A stretch of DNA of 30,000 nt from Chrysomallon squamiferum (GCA_012295275.1 CM022674.1:15747924-15777923), one strand, 5' to 3'; positions 1 through 10,732 are shown, counted from the stretch's first letter. Translations and numbers: made by a program. The notes: generated from the letters alone by a model not told the origin.

Positions 1-1004
1 GTACTTAATTATACATGATTTGTTTATTATTGTCATTATACAATTATGATCACTGTATTATACATTTGTACACAATAATTATTAACATGTATTTTATAAT
101 ACCATTAGTTTATCAGTGGCTGTGTTATAATATCTGTATGTATTTATAACATTTTAAACAAAACAACCCAAAAACCCCAATTTTGTTTAAATAAAATATT
201 TCTGTCACATGCAAGATTTATATTACCAAAGATGTTTATAATTACGTGTGATAATTTTGAGTGTACTGGAAATAAGATTATTTTGCTGTCATTTGTTGCA
301 ATGTTCTGCAAGAATTCATTGAAAGAAATCAGTGTAATCAGTGAATGGAGTTACATTGAAAATGTTCTTTAGAAAATTACTTCATGTGAATCCACATTTT
401 GTGTACAAGGTCTGTGTGTGTATGCGTGTGTGTGTGCTTTGATGTGTCTATATATATATGTATATATGTTTTTATGTATGTGTGTGTGTCTGTATATGTG
501 TGTATATGTATCCTTTAGTGCCTATATATATATATATATATATATATATGTTTGTAAATATACATGTGTGCCAATACTTGTGCATATCTATGTGTGTTTG
601 CCTTCACAAATACCTTGTATCCATGATTCCAGATACCTATCAATATAATATATTCCAAAAAATCCCACCATATATATATATATAATTTATTTTTGAAGAA
701 TAACTTTACACCTGTTATTAAACCTGTTTTTGAATATGTTAACACAACTCTTTCTCATTTCTTTATATTTACAATTATGTATACAAAATCCCACTTAAAT
801 TATTATTTTATTGACTTGTATTGTGTTAATCTTTTCTGTATATGCTCATAAATACACACACATACAAGCATACAGACATACATACATACTGCTGTTACTA
901 AAATGTCCTGAAAATGAAGAAAATTGTAATACATTTTTATTTGTCTTTTTTCAATTAATTGATCATTCATAATTTGTTATATTTTACATTTGAATATTCA
1001 GAAA
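1..1004. other. AT-rich intergenic sequence with TG/TA microsatellites
   Basis: No gene is supported. The stretch is very AT-rich. It holds a TG-rich block (about 411-520), a (TA)n run at 523-549 and a short (TA)n near 671-683. The small open frames over these runs are translations of simple repeats. Confidence 0.7.
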
Positions 1005-1840
1005 AAAGAAAACAAATATGTAATAAATATTTAGCTTTTCCCCATTCCTAATACACTGTTACAATAGTTACTTTAATTTGCATATTCATAATATATTAGC
1101 TTAATACTTTAGTTTGTATATTCATAATATATTAGCATAATACTTTAATTTGCATATTCATAATATTTTAGTGTAACAATTGCTTTTACTTCCCTATTCA
1201 TGACAGATTACTGTTACAATATTTTTACATTAGCAGATTCATAACACATTATTAAACCACGAAAGGGAAATAACTGAACTGTGATAAAACTAGATGAAAT
1301 CCAGGCTTTGTGTTTAGCCGTAAAACAGTCATTGTGAGTGTTCAGCTTATTCCTAATTTGTTATGATAATTATTATTTTACATTTTCGTATTGAAAATAA
1401 TTATGATTTAACAATTATTTTACATACATGCATTTTAAATTAAATGTAATTTGTATTCTACATTTTAAATTAAATTTGTTATTATAATTAGTATTTCATA
1501 TTTGCTTATTAATAATTATTATGTTTAATGATTATTAATTTTAATTTAAATGTTTGCAATTAATTATCAGTGACATTAACTTCTAAATTTACTCAAATAG
1601 GTTGCCCAGTACAGGCATGATTGAATATTGAGAATGAAAAATCATTCCAAACTTTGCTCATTATCCTTTTAATAATTTGTAAAATATCTTCGATTTGTTT
1701 GTTAACCATTTTTTAAATAAATCTGTGGTAAATCAGTTAATAATCATGATTTTTGTGAATAAAAACACTTTTTAACTTTTGAATCTATTGTCACTTGTGT
1801 TTATTAATAACCAATAGAAAGAAAGTGAAACTAGTGTAAG
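1005..1840 (+). repeat. Left arm of a long, diverged inverted repeat
   Basis: The reverse complement of 29283-29985 matches this stretch along most of its length. Anchors, in order, are the block around 1268-1284, the shared core 'atccaggctttgtgt' near 1300, a run through 'cagcttatt..ctaatttgttat' and 'ttttacattttcgtattga' near 1340-1395, 'gatttgtttgttaacc' near 1693, and 'aatcatgatttttgtgaata' near 1742. The left arm carries about 200 extra bases around 1480-1675, and the right arm about 45 extra bases. The inner edge is fairly sharp at 1840. The outer edge fades near 1005-1050. Either this is a dispersed repeat with two copies in opposite orientation, or the arms are terminal repeats of a roughly 29-kb unit. 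Confidence 0.75.
1069..1176 (+). repeat. 36-bp minisatellite, three clear copies
   Basis: Units start at 1069, 1105 and 1141, exactly 36 bp apart, each beginning 'tacttta.tttg.atattcata'. Weaker copies continue to about 1255. The right arm of the inverted repeat has only one recognisable unit, near 29891-29911, so the expansion is specific to the left arm. Confidence 0.8.
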
Positions 1841-2404
1841 AAAAATATTTATTCACAATAGTTGTGAGTTTATTTCAAACACAGAGTGAATATACAACGT
1901 TTTCTGTGAATTCAGTGTAAAAAATACAACAGCTATATATATGTGTGTATGTGTCTACATATATATATATGCAATATACACACAGACACACACATTTACT
2001 ATAATAACACATTTACTTTTCTTCCTACTATTGTGCCCGTTTGTTCATTCCACTTAAAAGTGTTTTAGTAGATAACACGCCATTTTATTTTAAAAAATTT
2101 TTTTTTTACTTAGGCCTACTTAATTTAATTCAAAAACCTTTACACACGAGAGAAGTAAAAGTAAATTTAAAATATTTATTTCATATCAGTTTTACTTTTG
2201 AAGTACAGTAGTTTTATAATTTTATTCAACATTGTTGATAACCCACCCATTATGTTTCTGACTTTATCCTGAAATCACCTTTCAGAAAGAAGACACACTC
2301 AGAAATCTGACTGACGTTTTAACCAACTCTCAGTGATAATGCATTCAGCTAAACCAGTGACCTAGAACAAACTGCTTTTTAGAACAAAGTACATAAAGAA
2401 GATG
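1841..2404. other. AT-rich intergenic sequence, no gene seen
   Basis: Only short TA/TG/CA microsatellite patches (about 1935-1995) and an 11-bp A/T run near 2093 stand out. No coding or repeat homology within the window was recognised. Confidence 0.6.
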
Positions 2405-2690
2405 AAACGATACCAATTTTATGAAGATTGGCCCAGTAGTTGAGGGTTCAAAGGTTGGTGATTACACCCATTTTTGCGAAAAATCTCAAAATTCGGTGGG
2501 CCATATCTCCTACACCACTGGTCAGATTGGGCTAAAATTTCAGATTTGGTGCTGTGAGATCCCAGCCAACAAGTATGTCAAGTTTCATAAAAATATCAGA
2601 CGGTCGGGTTTAAATTATTTTCTTGTTTATTTTGGGGGGGGTGGTGATTTGACATGGAATGACCCTTATATTTTGTTTTTTCTATAAGTC
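2405..2690 (+). repeat. Unclassified dispersed-repeat-like sequence
   Basis: This patch is less AT-rich than its flanks and open for 88 codons (2421-2687). The protein has no recognisable domain. It contains two related segments: 'ttttatgaagattggcccagtagttgagg' near 2416 is echoed by 'gtttcataaaaatatcagacggtcgggtt' near 2582, about 165 bp later. A G-run interrupts it at 2633-2641. The wording resembles transposon-derived repeats common in invertebrate genomes, but no family can be assigned from the sequence. It is more likely a repeat fragment than a gene. Confidence 0.35.
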
Positions 2691-4034
2691 CTTGATCCCT
2701 CTCTGTAGATTCTATAAGTATACGAAGTGTAATTTGTGTTTATTATCGAGAAAAAATGATAATGTAATGCCAGGTCTCTGTATGTCTGGTACAAATAATT
2801 TTATTACTCCAGTCATTTCGGATGTACAATGACTATACTTAATCAGTCAAGTAGTCACCATAATCTTATAAATTGTTATTGTCTTTCTGTCAATCGATCT
2901 CTCTATCTATCTATATGCATATAAAAACACACTCACACATACATACCCACATATATTAATAATATTGTAGTGACAACTTCATACAAATTCACAGACACAC
3001 ACACACACAGACACACACACACAAGCGAAACACCAGGTTGCTGTCTTTAGATATCTGCAAAGATAAAAATGCTAAACTGCACTGAGGCTAAAGCAGGATA
3101 AATCAGATATGGTAAGACAGTAATCAGTTATTTTATTTTATGTGCAATCCTAAATATCACAACATTTTTTATTTTGTTTTCATTGTTAGTTCTCGCTTTA
3201 AATAACTACAATTTATTGTTTTATGAAGTGAAAACTGTTTTAAATAATAGTTTTCTAAGACCTGAACGAGCAGCAACTGTGAACGCTGTATGTAAATACA
3301 TAATTTGTCAAAGTAAACACACATCTTTCATGAAAAGCAACATTTTGGGGGTATGTGCCTAAAAATAAATTTATGAAAGTAATCACATCTTGCCTATATG
3401 TACTTTAAAAAGTATTTATAATGCTGACAGTGGTGCTCAACTAAACTTGGTGTTATAATGGGTTGGGTGAAAAAAATGGACACCAGTGTTTTGCCCGCTC
3501 AGTAGTCATAGAGAACAACAAAACAGTACACTGAGTTATGAACATGTTTAATTTTAGTGTTTCTTAACCAAGCATTAACAAATTGAATACCAACAACAGT
3601 AATAATAATAATTGTATTTCACACACCTGTAGTTTACCTTTCTATGTCTTAATTAAATTGTAATCCCACATACATGTACAAAAACTAGATGACCCTGTAG
3701 TAAAACACTAGACACAAGTGAATTGTCTTTCTACATTGCTATTTGGATTTTCTCCTATCTAGGTATCTGGATTTTTTGGCGCAAAAAGATGAAATTATTT
3801 TATCAGGAAAATTAAATGTAACAACAATTTTATACAAAAAAACCAAAAAACTTTCAAGATTTCATCCTGTCTCAGTTCTTAAGAGTTTGGATTTTGTTGT
3901 TGTTTGGTTGTTTTAGAAAATAATTTATATTTTATTATTTTTTATTTTTTGTTATTGTATTAAATTTATTTTATTTTATTTTCTAAATGAAAATTAGCAC
4001 ATATTTTAATAATTTGAAAACGTATATATGTTTT
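2691..4034. other. AT-rich intergenic sequence with a CA microsatellite
   Basis: No gene is supported. A (CA)n tract lies at about 2992-3023 and short CA/TATC patches at 2900-2950. The 62-codon frame at 3174-3362 has AT-driven composition and no recognisable motif. Confidence 0.6.
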
Positions 4035-4150
4035 GTATTATTCTACTGGCAGGACTGAAAAGTTATATGATCAGTTACAACAACTGGTTTAACATACAAC
4101 AGCAAGAATCTAAAAATGGGATACATTGAACTATAAATAAGTAATTGTTT
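4035..4150 (+). repeat. Exon-like cassette, copy 1
   Basis: This segment aligns with 4895-5012. Both begin with a pyrimidine-rich 'ttctattgacag'-type acceptor and end in a 'ataa|gtaa' donor-like site. Inside, one frame reads YNNWFNIQQQESKNGIH before a stop. A 1-bp difference and stops near the start break the first copy. The product is unrecognised. It could be a duplicated exon of an unknown gene or simply a small dispersed repeat. Confidence 0.4.
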
Positions 4151-4894
4151 TGAGCGTAATATATCGATGTACATAGGTATTTCTGCAGTGAGTGTTAAAC
4201 AACAGCAAATGGAAGCGATGAGTAATTCAGTAAATTATTTATAAAAGAGAATTCATCTCTGTATCTGTGGTTAATCTTAAATTTATGTCCTCAAATGACA
4301 GCAGATATTCACTCAATGTTTTATTAAGAATTTTTGTTATCACCATGCTCATCTATGAAATGGTTATACATCCGCTTTTGGATGTCAAACTTGAGAAATC
4401 ATCTGTTTTCAGTCAGAACAGAGGCAGAGTTGATATCTCAACAACTTCTGTACAGATAAAACTATAATGTGACTGAAACAAATCTAGTATATTACAAATA
4501 CACTAGTAAATAGAGCTGATCTATTTTTTTAAAAGTTTGAGGTTTTATTGTATTACATTTGATTCATAACATTTTATTTTGTAAATTAACCAGATCCATG
4601 TACATTGATAATAAATAAATAAATAAATAAAATTCTATTATAAGCATCAGTTTCAAGTGTGTTAATGATTTTTGATACTGATTTTTGAAAAAATGGTAGT
4701 TATAACATTTATTTTTAATTTGAGTATTTGAGTATTTTGTTCCTCTTGGTGCTTAATTCTTCTTTTATGTTTTTGTTTTTATTTTTTTATAAATATTTTG
4801 GGTAAATGACAACAGTTCTTTCATTGCAATAGTAATAATAATAAAAGAAAGTATTACTTGACAATATTAATTTAAGAAGAGAGGTAAATCAGTG
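4151..4894. other. Spacer between the two cassettes
   Basis: AT-rich, with an (AAAT)n tract at about 4611-4629. The 66-codon frame at 4267-4467 begins with GTG rather than ATG and has no recognisable domain. Confidence 0.5.
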
Positions 4895-5012
4895 TGTAAG
4901 TTTTGTATTGTTCTATTGACAGGACAGAAGTGTTGTATGGTCAGTTACAGACAACTGGTTTAACATACAGCAGCTAATGTCTAAAGATGGATTAAACATA
5001 ATTATAAGTAAG
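4895..5012 (+). repeat. Exon-like cassette, copy 2
   Basis: Paralogue of 4035-4150. Between the acceptor-like 'ttgacag' (ending about 4921) and the donor-like 'ataa|gtaagt' the segment is open in one frame, including VTDNWFNIQQLMSKDG. This copy is better preserved than copy 1. No family is recognised. Confidence 0.4.
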
Positions 5013-5967
5013 TAAATGTTATGTTTATTTAAAGTATTTACATTAACATTTAATGTTATAAGTGTGCAATGTACAGTACAAGACTGATAAAACTTTAGTT
5101 GTCAAAGCCAGTCTTGGGCTAGGTCCAGGTTTTATTAAAAAAGTAACTTTTCATTCTTGTTGTGTAGTTTGTTACTTATAATTATTTGTTTAACAGTTTT
5201 CAACCTTTACATAAAATAATTTACACTCACTTCAGTAAGCAAATTTCATATTTGTCTCCGATAAATAAAATGAATTTTTACCTGACTTACCTAATGTTTC
5301 CTTTGTTGCCATTTATTTATTTATTTATCTACATTTCAAAAATGAAGTAACAGGACTTACTGAACAGTTTGTAAGTGGAAACTCTGATCAGTGTTCTTTT
5401 TCTTTTTCCAAGATAACAAAATTACTGTCACTTAATTCATTTAAAAAAGAAAATAAGTTGGTATGTTTTCAGTCACTGAATATTCTTTGCTTTCTTCAAA
5501 TATTTAATCAGTTTTCAACAAGTATTATGTAATGAAATAACCCCAGTTAGGTAACACTGACTTTAATCCAAACATTTTGAAGCATAAAATGTCTGACTTG
5601 ACGTCGCAGAAAATTAGCAGTGCTTTGTTTTTATATCGTTAAGCCTATATATATATATATATATATATATATAACTGTGTACTATCTATGCATCTATATA
5701 TCTGTGTATCTATCTATCTATCTATCTATCCATATAGATAGAGAGAGAGACAGAGATATAACTACATGTCTCAGGCAGACGTTTAAATATGATGTTTTGA
5801 TCATCATGTTTGACAGTCAAAATTTAACGGTTCAAGGTATTTGAAATAGTCATAACAAGTTAATGATCAATTTTATCTGCAAAATCTACAGTAAGCATTA
5901 AACAAATACATATTTAATATACAAAATCCAGAGTAAACACTAAAAACAATTAATATTTAATATCCAG
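5013..5967. other. AT-rich intergenic sequence with (TA)n and (TATC)n
   Basis: No gene is supported. Microsatellites are (TA)n at about 5646-5673 and (TATC)n at about 5708-5731, followed by a GA-rich patch. A short (TTTA)n lies near 5311-5328. Confidence 0.6.
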
Positions 5968-6129
5968 GGATCAGCTAGCGAGTGTGTGCTGGTAGCCTTA
6001 CTCGCCGCCAGACATGCCGCCATCGGCAAAATCAAGAGTCGCCTCCCTTTCATCGAAGATGGAATGTTGTTATCGAGACTCGAAGCCTATTCGTCAGCCT
6101 ATTTTAGGCTCGAAGCCTATTTGATGTGA
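5968..6129 (+). pseudogene. Orphan exon resembling a tyrosine/aromatic amino-acid decarboxylase
   Basis: After an acceptor-like 'aatatccag' the sequence is open from GGA at 5968 to TGA at 6127. The first 43 codons read GSASECVLVALLAARHAA, then a variable stretch, then PFIEDGMLLSRLEAYSS. This matches the conserved GSASE-x-x-LVALLAAR block and following helix of group II PLP-dependent decarboxylases (AADC, HDC, TDC). In these enzymes the block precedes the AHSSVE(K/R)AG segment. SECVLV and PFIEDG..LS.L.AY look closest to invertebrate tyrosine decarboxylases, by family knowledge only. The patch is CpG-rich against an AT-rich background. Just after the conserved part a 30-bp in-frame direct repeat (RLEAY..., units at about 6077 and 6107) replaces the expected continuation, and no good donor is seen. 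No other decarboxylase exon, and no PLP-lysine NFNPHKW segment, was found in the window. It is probably a stranded or decaying exon, but it could be a real exon of a gene with very long introns. Confidence 0.6.
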
Positions 6130-6802
6130 TCTGTCCTTCATTATGTCTCGTTTATGGTTCAGTTTGTTAGTTTATTTACTGTATTATCTTTTAGTTTATT
6201 TACTTACTGTTTTATCTGTCTTTCAAAACTATTCCTCTGTACTTTTGAATTTCTATCTCTGTCCGTCCATCTCTGTCTATATTTCTGTGTATCGTTATCA
6301 GTACGTCCATCTCTCTGTCTGTATATTAATTTATGAGTGTCAGTCTCTCCATCTGTAGCCTCCTAATCAGTCAGACTATTTTGTTCGTTCGTCCGTCTAT
6401 CGATCTATCTTGATATCTGTTTTCTTGGATTCCACACTTTTACTTACCAGTTTGTTTTCACTAAGACGTTTCGTATTGAAAACTATGGGATCCACTTTGA
6501 CACGTTTCAGAACGGGCAATAGAGGTAAACATATGTTAAAAACAATGTCTTTAATGGCACTGAGGGGTTTGCTTTTTGAAACTTTATTATATTTTTATTT
6601 GTTTGTAAATAACGTTTAAAATATGGATATTATTAGCAGGATTAGTGTAAATTACTTACAATATTAATGTTGAATGTATTTATAATACCAAAATAAAATA
6701 TTCATCATATTAACGTAAATTGTTAACATAATACTAATAACTGTCATTTCTGAAATAACTAAAGCTGTAAAGTGTGTGTGATTTAGTTTTGTTTTCTTTC
6801 TC
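6130..6802. other. Intergenic sequence, no gene seen
   Basis: Contains pyrimidine-rich, TGTC/TATC-like degenerate repeats (6240-6420). The short frames at 6143-6358 and 6410-6619 have no recognisable motif. Confidence 0.5.
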
Positions 6803-7126
6803 TGCTATATTTTAGATAGCAAAAGAGACGTAACTTAACTGATCTAAATGCAAAAATAACAACGTTTGAGTCTGTACACATTTGGTAGTTTAAATGTGAT
6901 CTATGGCTACAGTATCATGGACACTTTCAAGTCACAACATACATGTACAGGGGAAAAGACCGCGTGCGTGCGTATATGTATGTATCTGTATGTGTGTATG
7001 TGTGTGTGTGTGTGTTTCTAAGGTGCAGGCATACATGCGTATGTATGTATGTATGTATTGTTTATCGATATATATCAACCTTTAGATCAGTTAAGTTACG
7101 TCTTTTTTGCTATCTAAAATATATCA
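6803..7126. repeat. Fold-back element with 46-bp inverted termini
   Basis: Positions 6803-6848 and 7081-7126 are near-perfect reverse complements (about 2-3 mismatches over 46 bp). The core reads 'tttagatcagttaagttacg' on the right arm. The interior of about 230 bp includes a (TG)n tract (about 6993-7015) and a TATG run. The arms belong to the interspersed family also seen at 7542-7751 and 17655-17870. The structure therefore most likely arose from two copies inserted in opposite orientation rather than from a classical MITE. Confidence 0.7.
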
Positions 7127-7191
7127 AAAAAAATATAATAGCATTTGATTTAATACAGTGATAGAAGATCATATACATAAATCAATAGTTA
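7059..7191 (-). repeat. Interspersed repeat family, partial copy
   Basis: Direct repeat of 7637-7751: the two share 'tgtttatcgatatatatcaa' onward at over 90% identity by eye. An 18-bp insertion (about 7124-7141) is found only in this copy. Confidence 0.8.
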
Positions 7192-7541
7192 TTGTTTCTG
7201 GTTATTTATGCTTCTTTTAAAGAAACAAATTGGTTAGATGAAAAAGTATTTTTTAATCAATTTTCGTATAAGATATCTATAACGGGAAATAAGCATGTTG
7301 TATTTAGCATTTGATATATTTTCCAATTAATATTTGTTGTATGTGAAAATTGCACAAGACTTAAACATTAAACTTCATGAAACAGTTAAACTGAGCTGTA
7401 ATAAACTATTGTTATAAAATAAGAAAAATATAACACTTTTGTAAATTTTATTTGTTGTTTATGAGTAATGAAGATAATAGAACATGGTAAAATGAATGCA
7501 TATAAGAACTATTTCACTGAATTGTTTATTACTAGTATAAA

Positions 7542-7751
7542 TAAAAATAATAACAGCTAAGCGTTTCAACCACTGATCTGTCTTTCTGTCTGTCTGTCTG
7601 TCTGTCCGTATCTATGTATATTTATTTTTAATCGGTTTGTTTATCGATATATATCAACCTTTAGATCAGTTAAGTTACGTCTTTTTTGCTGTCTAAAATA
7701 TAGCATTTGATTTAATACAGTGGTAGAAGATCATAGACATAAATCAATAGT
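7542..7751 (-). repeat. Interspersed repeat family, fullest minus-strand copy
   Basis: The reverse complement aligns with 17655-17870 over about 200 bp. Shared blocks are 'gatcttctac', 'tgtattaaat', 'ttttaga.agcaaaa', a GATA/CAGA-rich stretch, and 'acagatca.tggttg', ending in 'gctgttattattttta'. Ending in a TTA-type microsatellite is typical of a retroposed element tail. No coding capacity is visible. Confidence 0.75.
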
Positions 7752-8039
7752 AATGAGAGAAATATTAAATACAATTAAAATTTGTTTTTCTTTTTTTAAG
7801 CATGGATATCTTTCAAGCACTCTTTTTGCATGACCACGAGTAATATTCATTTTCGTACATAGCTTGCATGTAATTATGTTTATTATGTGACTGTCAAGCA
7901 GTAATCATTTATATGAGGAAAAGTAACAAAGGAAATGAAATTTGTAAATTTATTTTTTGATCGATCACAGAAGGAAGATGAATCACTGAGATGATTCGGT
8001 TTTACTGTCTAGAGTGTACAGAAAAAACGCAGTCTCATA

Positions 8040-8450
8040 TTGTTTCCAGGAGAGAATTTGCCAGAACTGTTTCTGACTGTCCTATAGTTCAAGAGCCCGT
8101 GGCAGGTGCGCAAGTTGATTTTGTTAAATACTGGGTAAGTGGTAACCGAAGATTTCTTACACAGTAACGTTGCTCCACTTTGTATACTGAACTCCTTACA
8201 AAACAAGGATAGCTCTCGCTTCAGGCTGTCAGCGGACAGGATATTCCCTACTATGAATATATTAACTTAAACATCGAAGAACAAGGCAATTTAGTTCCTG
8301 ATAGAGGAATAATGGCTGTGAATAGTCGCAAAAGCCAAGGCGCACGTCTACGGAGGGAACAAGTAGCATGTATATTAGGGATGAATGTTATTAGCCAATG
8401 TGGAGAATTGTTTGCAGAAGACCTTGGTAAGAATGTCTTAAGGAAACTGA
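8040..8450 (+). pseudogene. Retroelement aspartic protease fragment (dead)
   Basis: Retropepsin-like segment of the Ty3/gypsy element. The C-terminal part has the pattern IPYYEYINLNIE ... VPDRGIM ... ILGMNVIS, typical of gypsy-type proteases. The active-site Asp-Thr-Gly is replaced: in the matching frame 8127-8135 reads Asn-Thr-Gly and is followed by a stop at 8136. At least one further frame change is needed to connect this to the downstream frame at 8312-8530. It cannot encode an active protease. Confidence 0.7.
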
Positions 8451-8541
8451 ATAACAGGTCTGAAAATCAGAGCTGGATAAATAGTCTACAGACTGTCCTA
8501 CAGACGAAAAGTATCTTAGATTCAGTCTGAATACTCTGATG

Positions 8542-9477
8542 TATTTGCTAAAGATGACCTTGATTTCGGCTTTTCTGACACAGTAAGAAATCACATACGC
8601 ACAAACCTACTGAATAATTTCATCCATTCAGTATCAGGAACTTCAAGAGCACATGAAGAAATATATAAAACAAGATGTAATTCGATCTAGCGAAAGCCCA
8701 TATGCATCTCCTGTTGTTATAGTGAGAAAAATGGACAACACAATTCGTTTGTGTATGGACTACAGGCTGCTGAATGCCAAAACTTGGAAACACTGGTTTC
8801 CACTCTTAGAACAGGCATTAGATGCTTTGCATGGAGCAAAACCGTTCACTGTATTGGATATAGCCAATGGATACAACCAGGTTGCAGTTCAGGATAAAGA
8901 CAAGGACAACACAGTTTTCACGACTGCAATGAGTTTGTTTTAATACAGACCAAAACCATTTGGTTTACCAATAGCACCAGCCACATTTCAAACTCTCCTG
9001 AAACATTACTTCAGAGAGCTGACATGTTAGATGTTACTAGAGTTTCTGTTTGGTATTTTTGTTTATGTAAATTTATTTGATGTGCACATACAGAGACAAA
9101 CACGGGTATGTATAATGTTAAAACAGGATGGGTTCAAACTGAAACCAACCAAATTCTGTTTACTTATAAAAGAAATGAAATATCGAGGACATATGGTATC
9201 TAGAGATGGGGTAGCTACATATCCAGACAAAATAAAAGCACTTGCAGAATGGAAAATTCAAAAGACAGCAAAGGACTTCATGTTGTTTTTCGGGTTTACC
9301 AGTTACTATAGACGACATGTTAAAGGATTCTTACATATTGCAAGACCTTTGCATTCTTTGGCGAACAGGTTACGAGATAAGAAAAATCAATCATTGTTAA
9401 ACAGTGCTTGGCATGAGAGTTGTCAACAAGCTTTCGAAACATTAAAGAAGAAAGTTAACTTCAGCTCCAATCAGTGA
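8542..9477 (+). pseudogene. Ty3/gypsy reverse transcriptase (dead)
   Basis: RT blocks appear in canonical order. They are the YSDVFAKDDLD linker (about 8535-8567), the segment with VIRSSESPYASPVVIVRK (about 8680-8730), IRLCMDYRLLNA, FTVLDIANGYNQVAV (with the first catalytic Asp), PFGLPIAPATFQ (about 8955-8990), and the thumb-side blocks KLKPTKFC, KYRGHMVS and FTSYYRRHVKGF. A stop lies at 8941 and another near 9028. The catalytic YxDD box is lost: 9043-9054 reads Phe-Leu-Phe-Gly and the loop after it is shortened. The element is therefore inactive by point changes as well as by stops. Confidence 0.85.
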
Positions 9478-9850
9478 ACCTTTTATTCTGAAAACTGATG
9501 CATTTTATCAAAGCCCTGGACGGGTAGAGTCAAACGGGAAGAAGGGGCAAAGCAAATTAGCTGCTTATGCAAAGCCGCTTGTTAAGACCCACTGAGAAGA
9601 GGATGAATAATTACAGTTCCATGAACTTAGAGGTCGTTGCTCTGAATTGGGTTGTGAGTGAACAGTTTAAAGAGTATCTTCTTGGACTTAAATTTACATA
9701 TATCCACAGAACAAACCACACAGTCTTTTTAGTACCGTAAAATTAGGAGCAGAGGCGGGTGTCTTAGCTGGCACCATTTAATTTCGATGTGAAATATTGT
9801 TCAGCGCAGTACAATAAGAATGCCTATGGTCTATACAGGAAGATATTTCA
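9478..9850 (+). pseudogene. Ty3/gypsy RNase H fragment (dead)
   Basis: Continues the pol order. PFILKTDAFYQ (about 9478-9510) carries the first RNase H Asp. In another frame NYSSMNLEVVALNWVVSEQF and YLLGLKF (about 9607-9690) match the middle of the domain. KLGA and then FNFDVKYCSAQYNKNAYGLYRK (about 9780-9845) match the end, where related elements have NADALSR. Several stops and frameshifts separate these blocks. Confidence 0.8.
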
Positions 9851-10591
9851 AGGAAAGACGTCTACTTAAATGGAAGCTGCTTTGACAGATACTGCTACTC
9901 ATAAGGAAGTTCTACAAACAATCAGAAAAGTTTTCCAGAGTGATGGAAGAAAAGTCACTTAGGCAACTGTCATTGTTGAACAGTTTAATGAAATTATGGA
10001 AGTTACAACATCATTTCACAGCTTATTGATGATCTTTTATAGCTGAGGAACAGAAACCTCCAGGACAGGAAAAAAGAGTCAAGACCACTGAGAAGTTAAA
10101 TGTACAGAGTCACTGAAATGCTGGATCACCATGGAAGGATAGAAAAAGGTGCTTTTGATTGGGGTTGAACATCAGTCAGACAATACCAGAAATAACCATC
10201 ATCGAGTGAGGATGATGATCCAAATCAATTGTTGGCAAATAATATAACAGCACCATATCATGCACAAAACGTTCTGTATGTCAGTGTACAACAAAACATA
10301 CAAATAGAAATCAACATAAAATGAAAACGTGCAGGTCAAATATGAGAAATTTGTTTTATTTACATAATGATGATGTTTTGATCAGACTTAGTGTTACATT
10401 AACGTTGCAGAAAATTAAAAACGTAAGTAGTGTTTTGAGTCTCAAAAATACCTAATAACATGGAATTCCAACTCGATAAGTGTAATAGATTAAGACAGCA
10501 ACGAGTCTAGCTCATCTGTCATTTATCTTCAAAGAGCCGACTGCTATGCTCATGGCAATGACTGAAATGATATCTACTTCAAACACAAGTA

Positions 10592-10597
<6 letters not shown>
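9851..10597. other. Retroelement tail and intergenic sequence
   Basis: Sequence to about 10260 keeps a less AT-rich, once-coding look with many stops and may be the continuation of the retroelement. No integrase HHCC or DDE block could be read. 10261-10597 shows nothing recognisable. Confidence 0.4.
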
Positions 10598-10622
<25 letters not shown>

Positions 10623-10638
10623 TTTCTTTTTTCTATCT

Positions 10639-10670
<32 letters not shown>

Positions 10671-10682
10671 TTTTTTTTTTTT
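10598..10682. repeat. Poly-T tract
   Basis: Runs of T of about 24 (10598-10621), 30 (10640-10669) and 12 (10671-10682), broken by a CT-rich patch and one G. It could be the poly-A tail of a retroposed sequence inserted on the minus strand, or simple expansion. Confidence 0.9.
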
Positions 10683-10732
10683 GTTATGATATTTGTAAAT
10701 TATAATTTATAACATATTTTCTCTTTGTTTAG

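Larger units (their letters stand above)
7985..10260 (+). mobile_element. Degenerate Ty3/gypsy-type LTR retrotransposon remnant
   Basis: Translation in shifting frames gives pol-like domains in the order aspartic protease, reverse transcriptase, RNase H, which is the Ty3/gypsy layout. Homology becomes recognisable near 8040 and fades after about 9850. Stops and frameshifts occur throughout. No gag, integrase, primer-binding site or paired LTRs were found. The direct repeats at 7.06 and 7.64 kb belong to another family and are not its LTRs. Confidence 0.85.

Noticed and set aside
7059-7751. The 7.06/7.64-kb direct repeats as LTRs of the gypsy element
   Set aside because: Both copies lie on the same side of pol, and the same sequence occurs at 17.66 kb without any retroelement gene.
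8009-8206. Minus-strand frame of 65 codons
   Set aside because: Antisense of the gypsy protease remnant.
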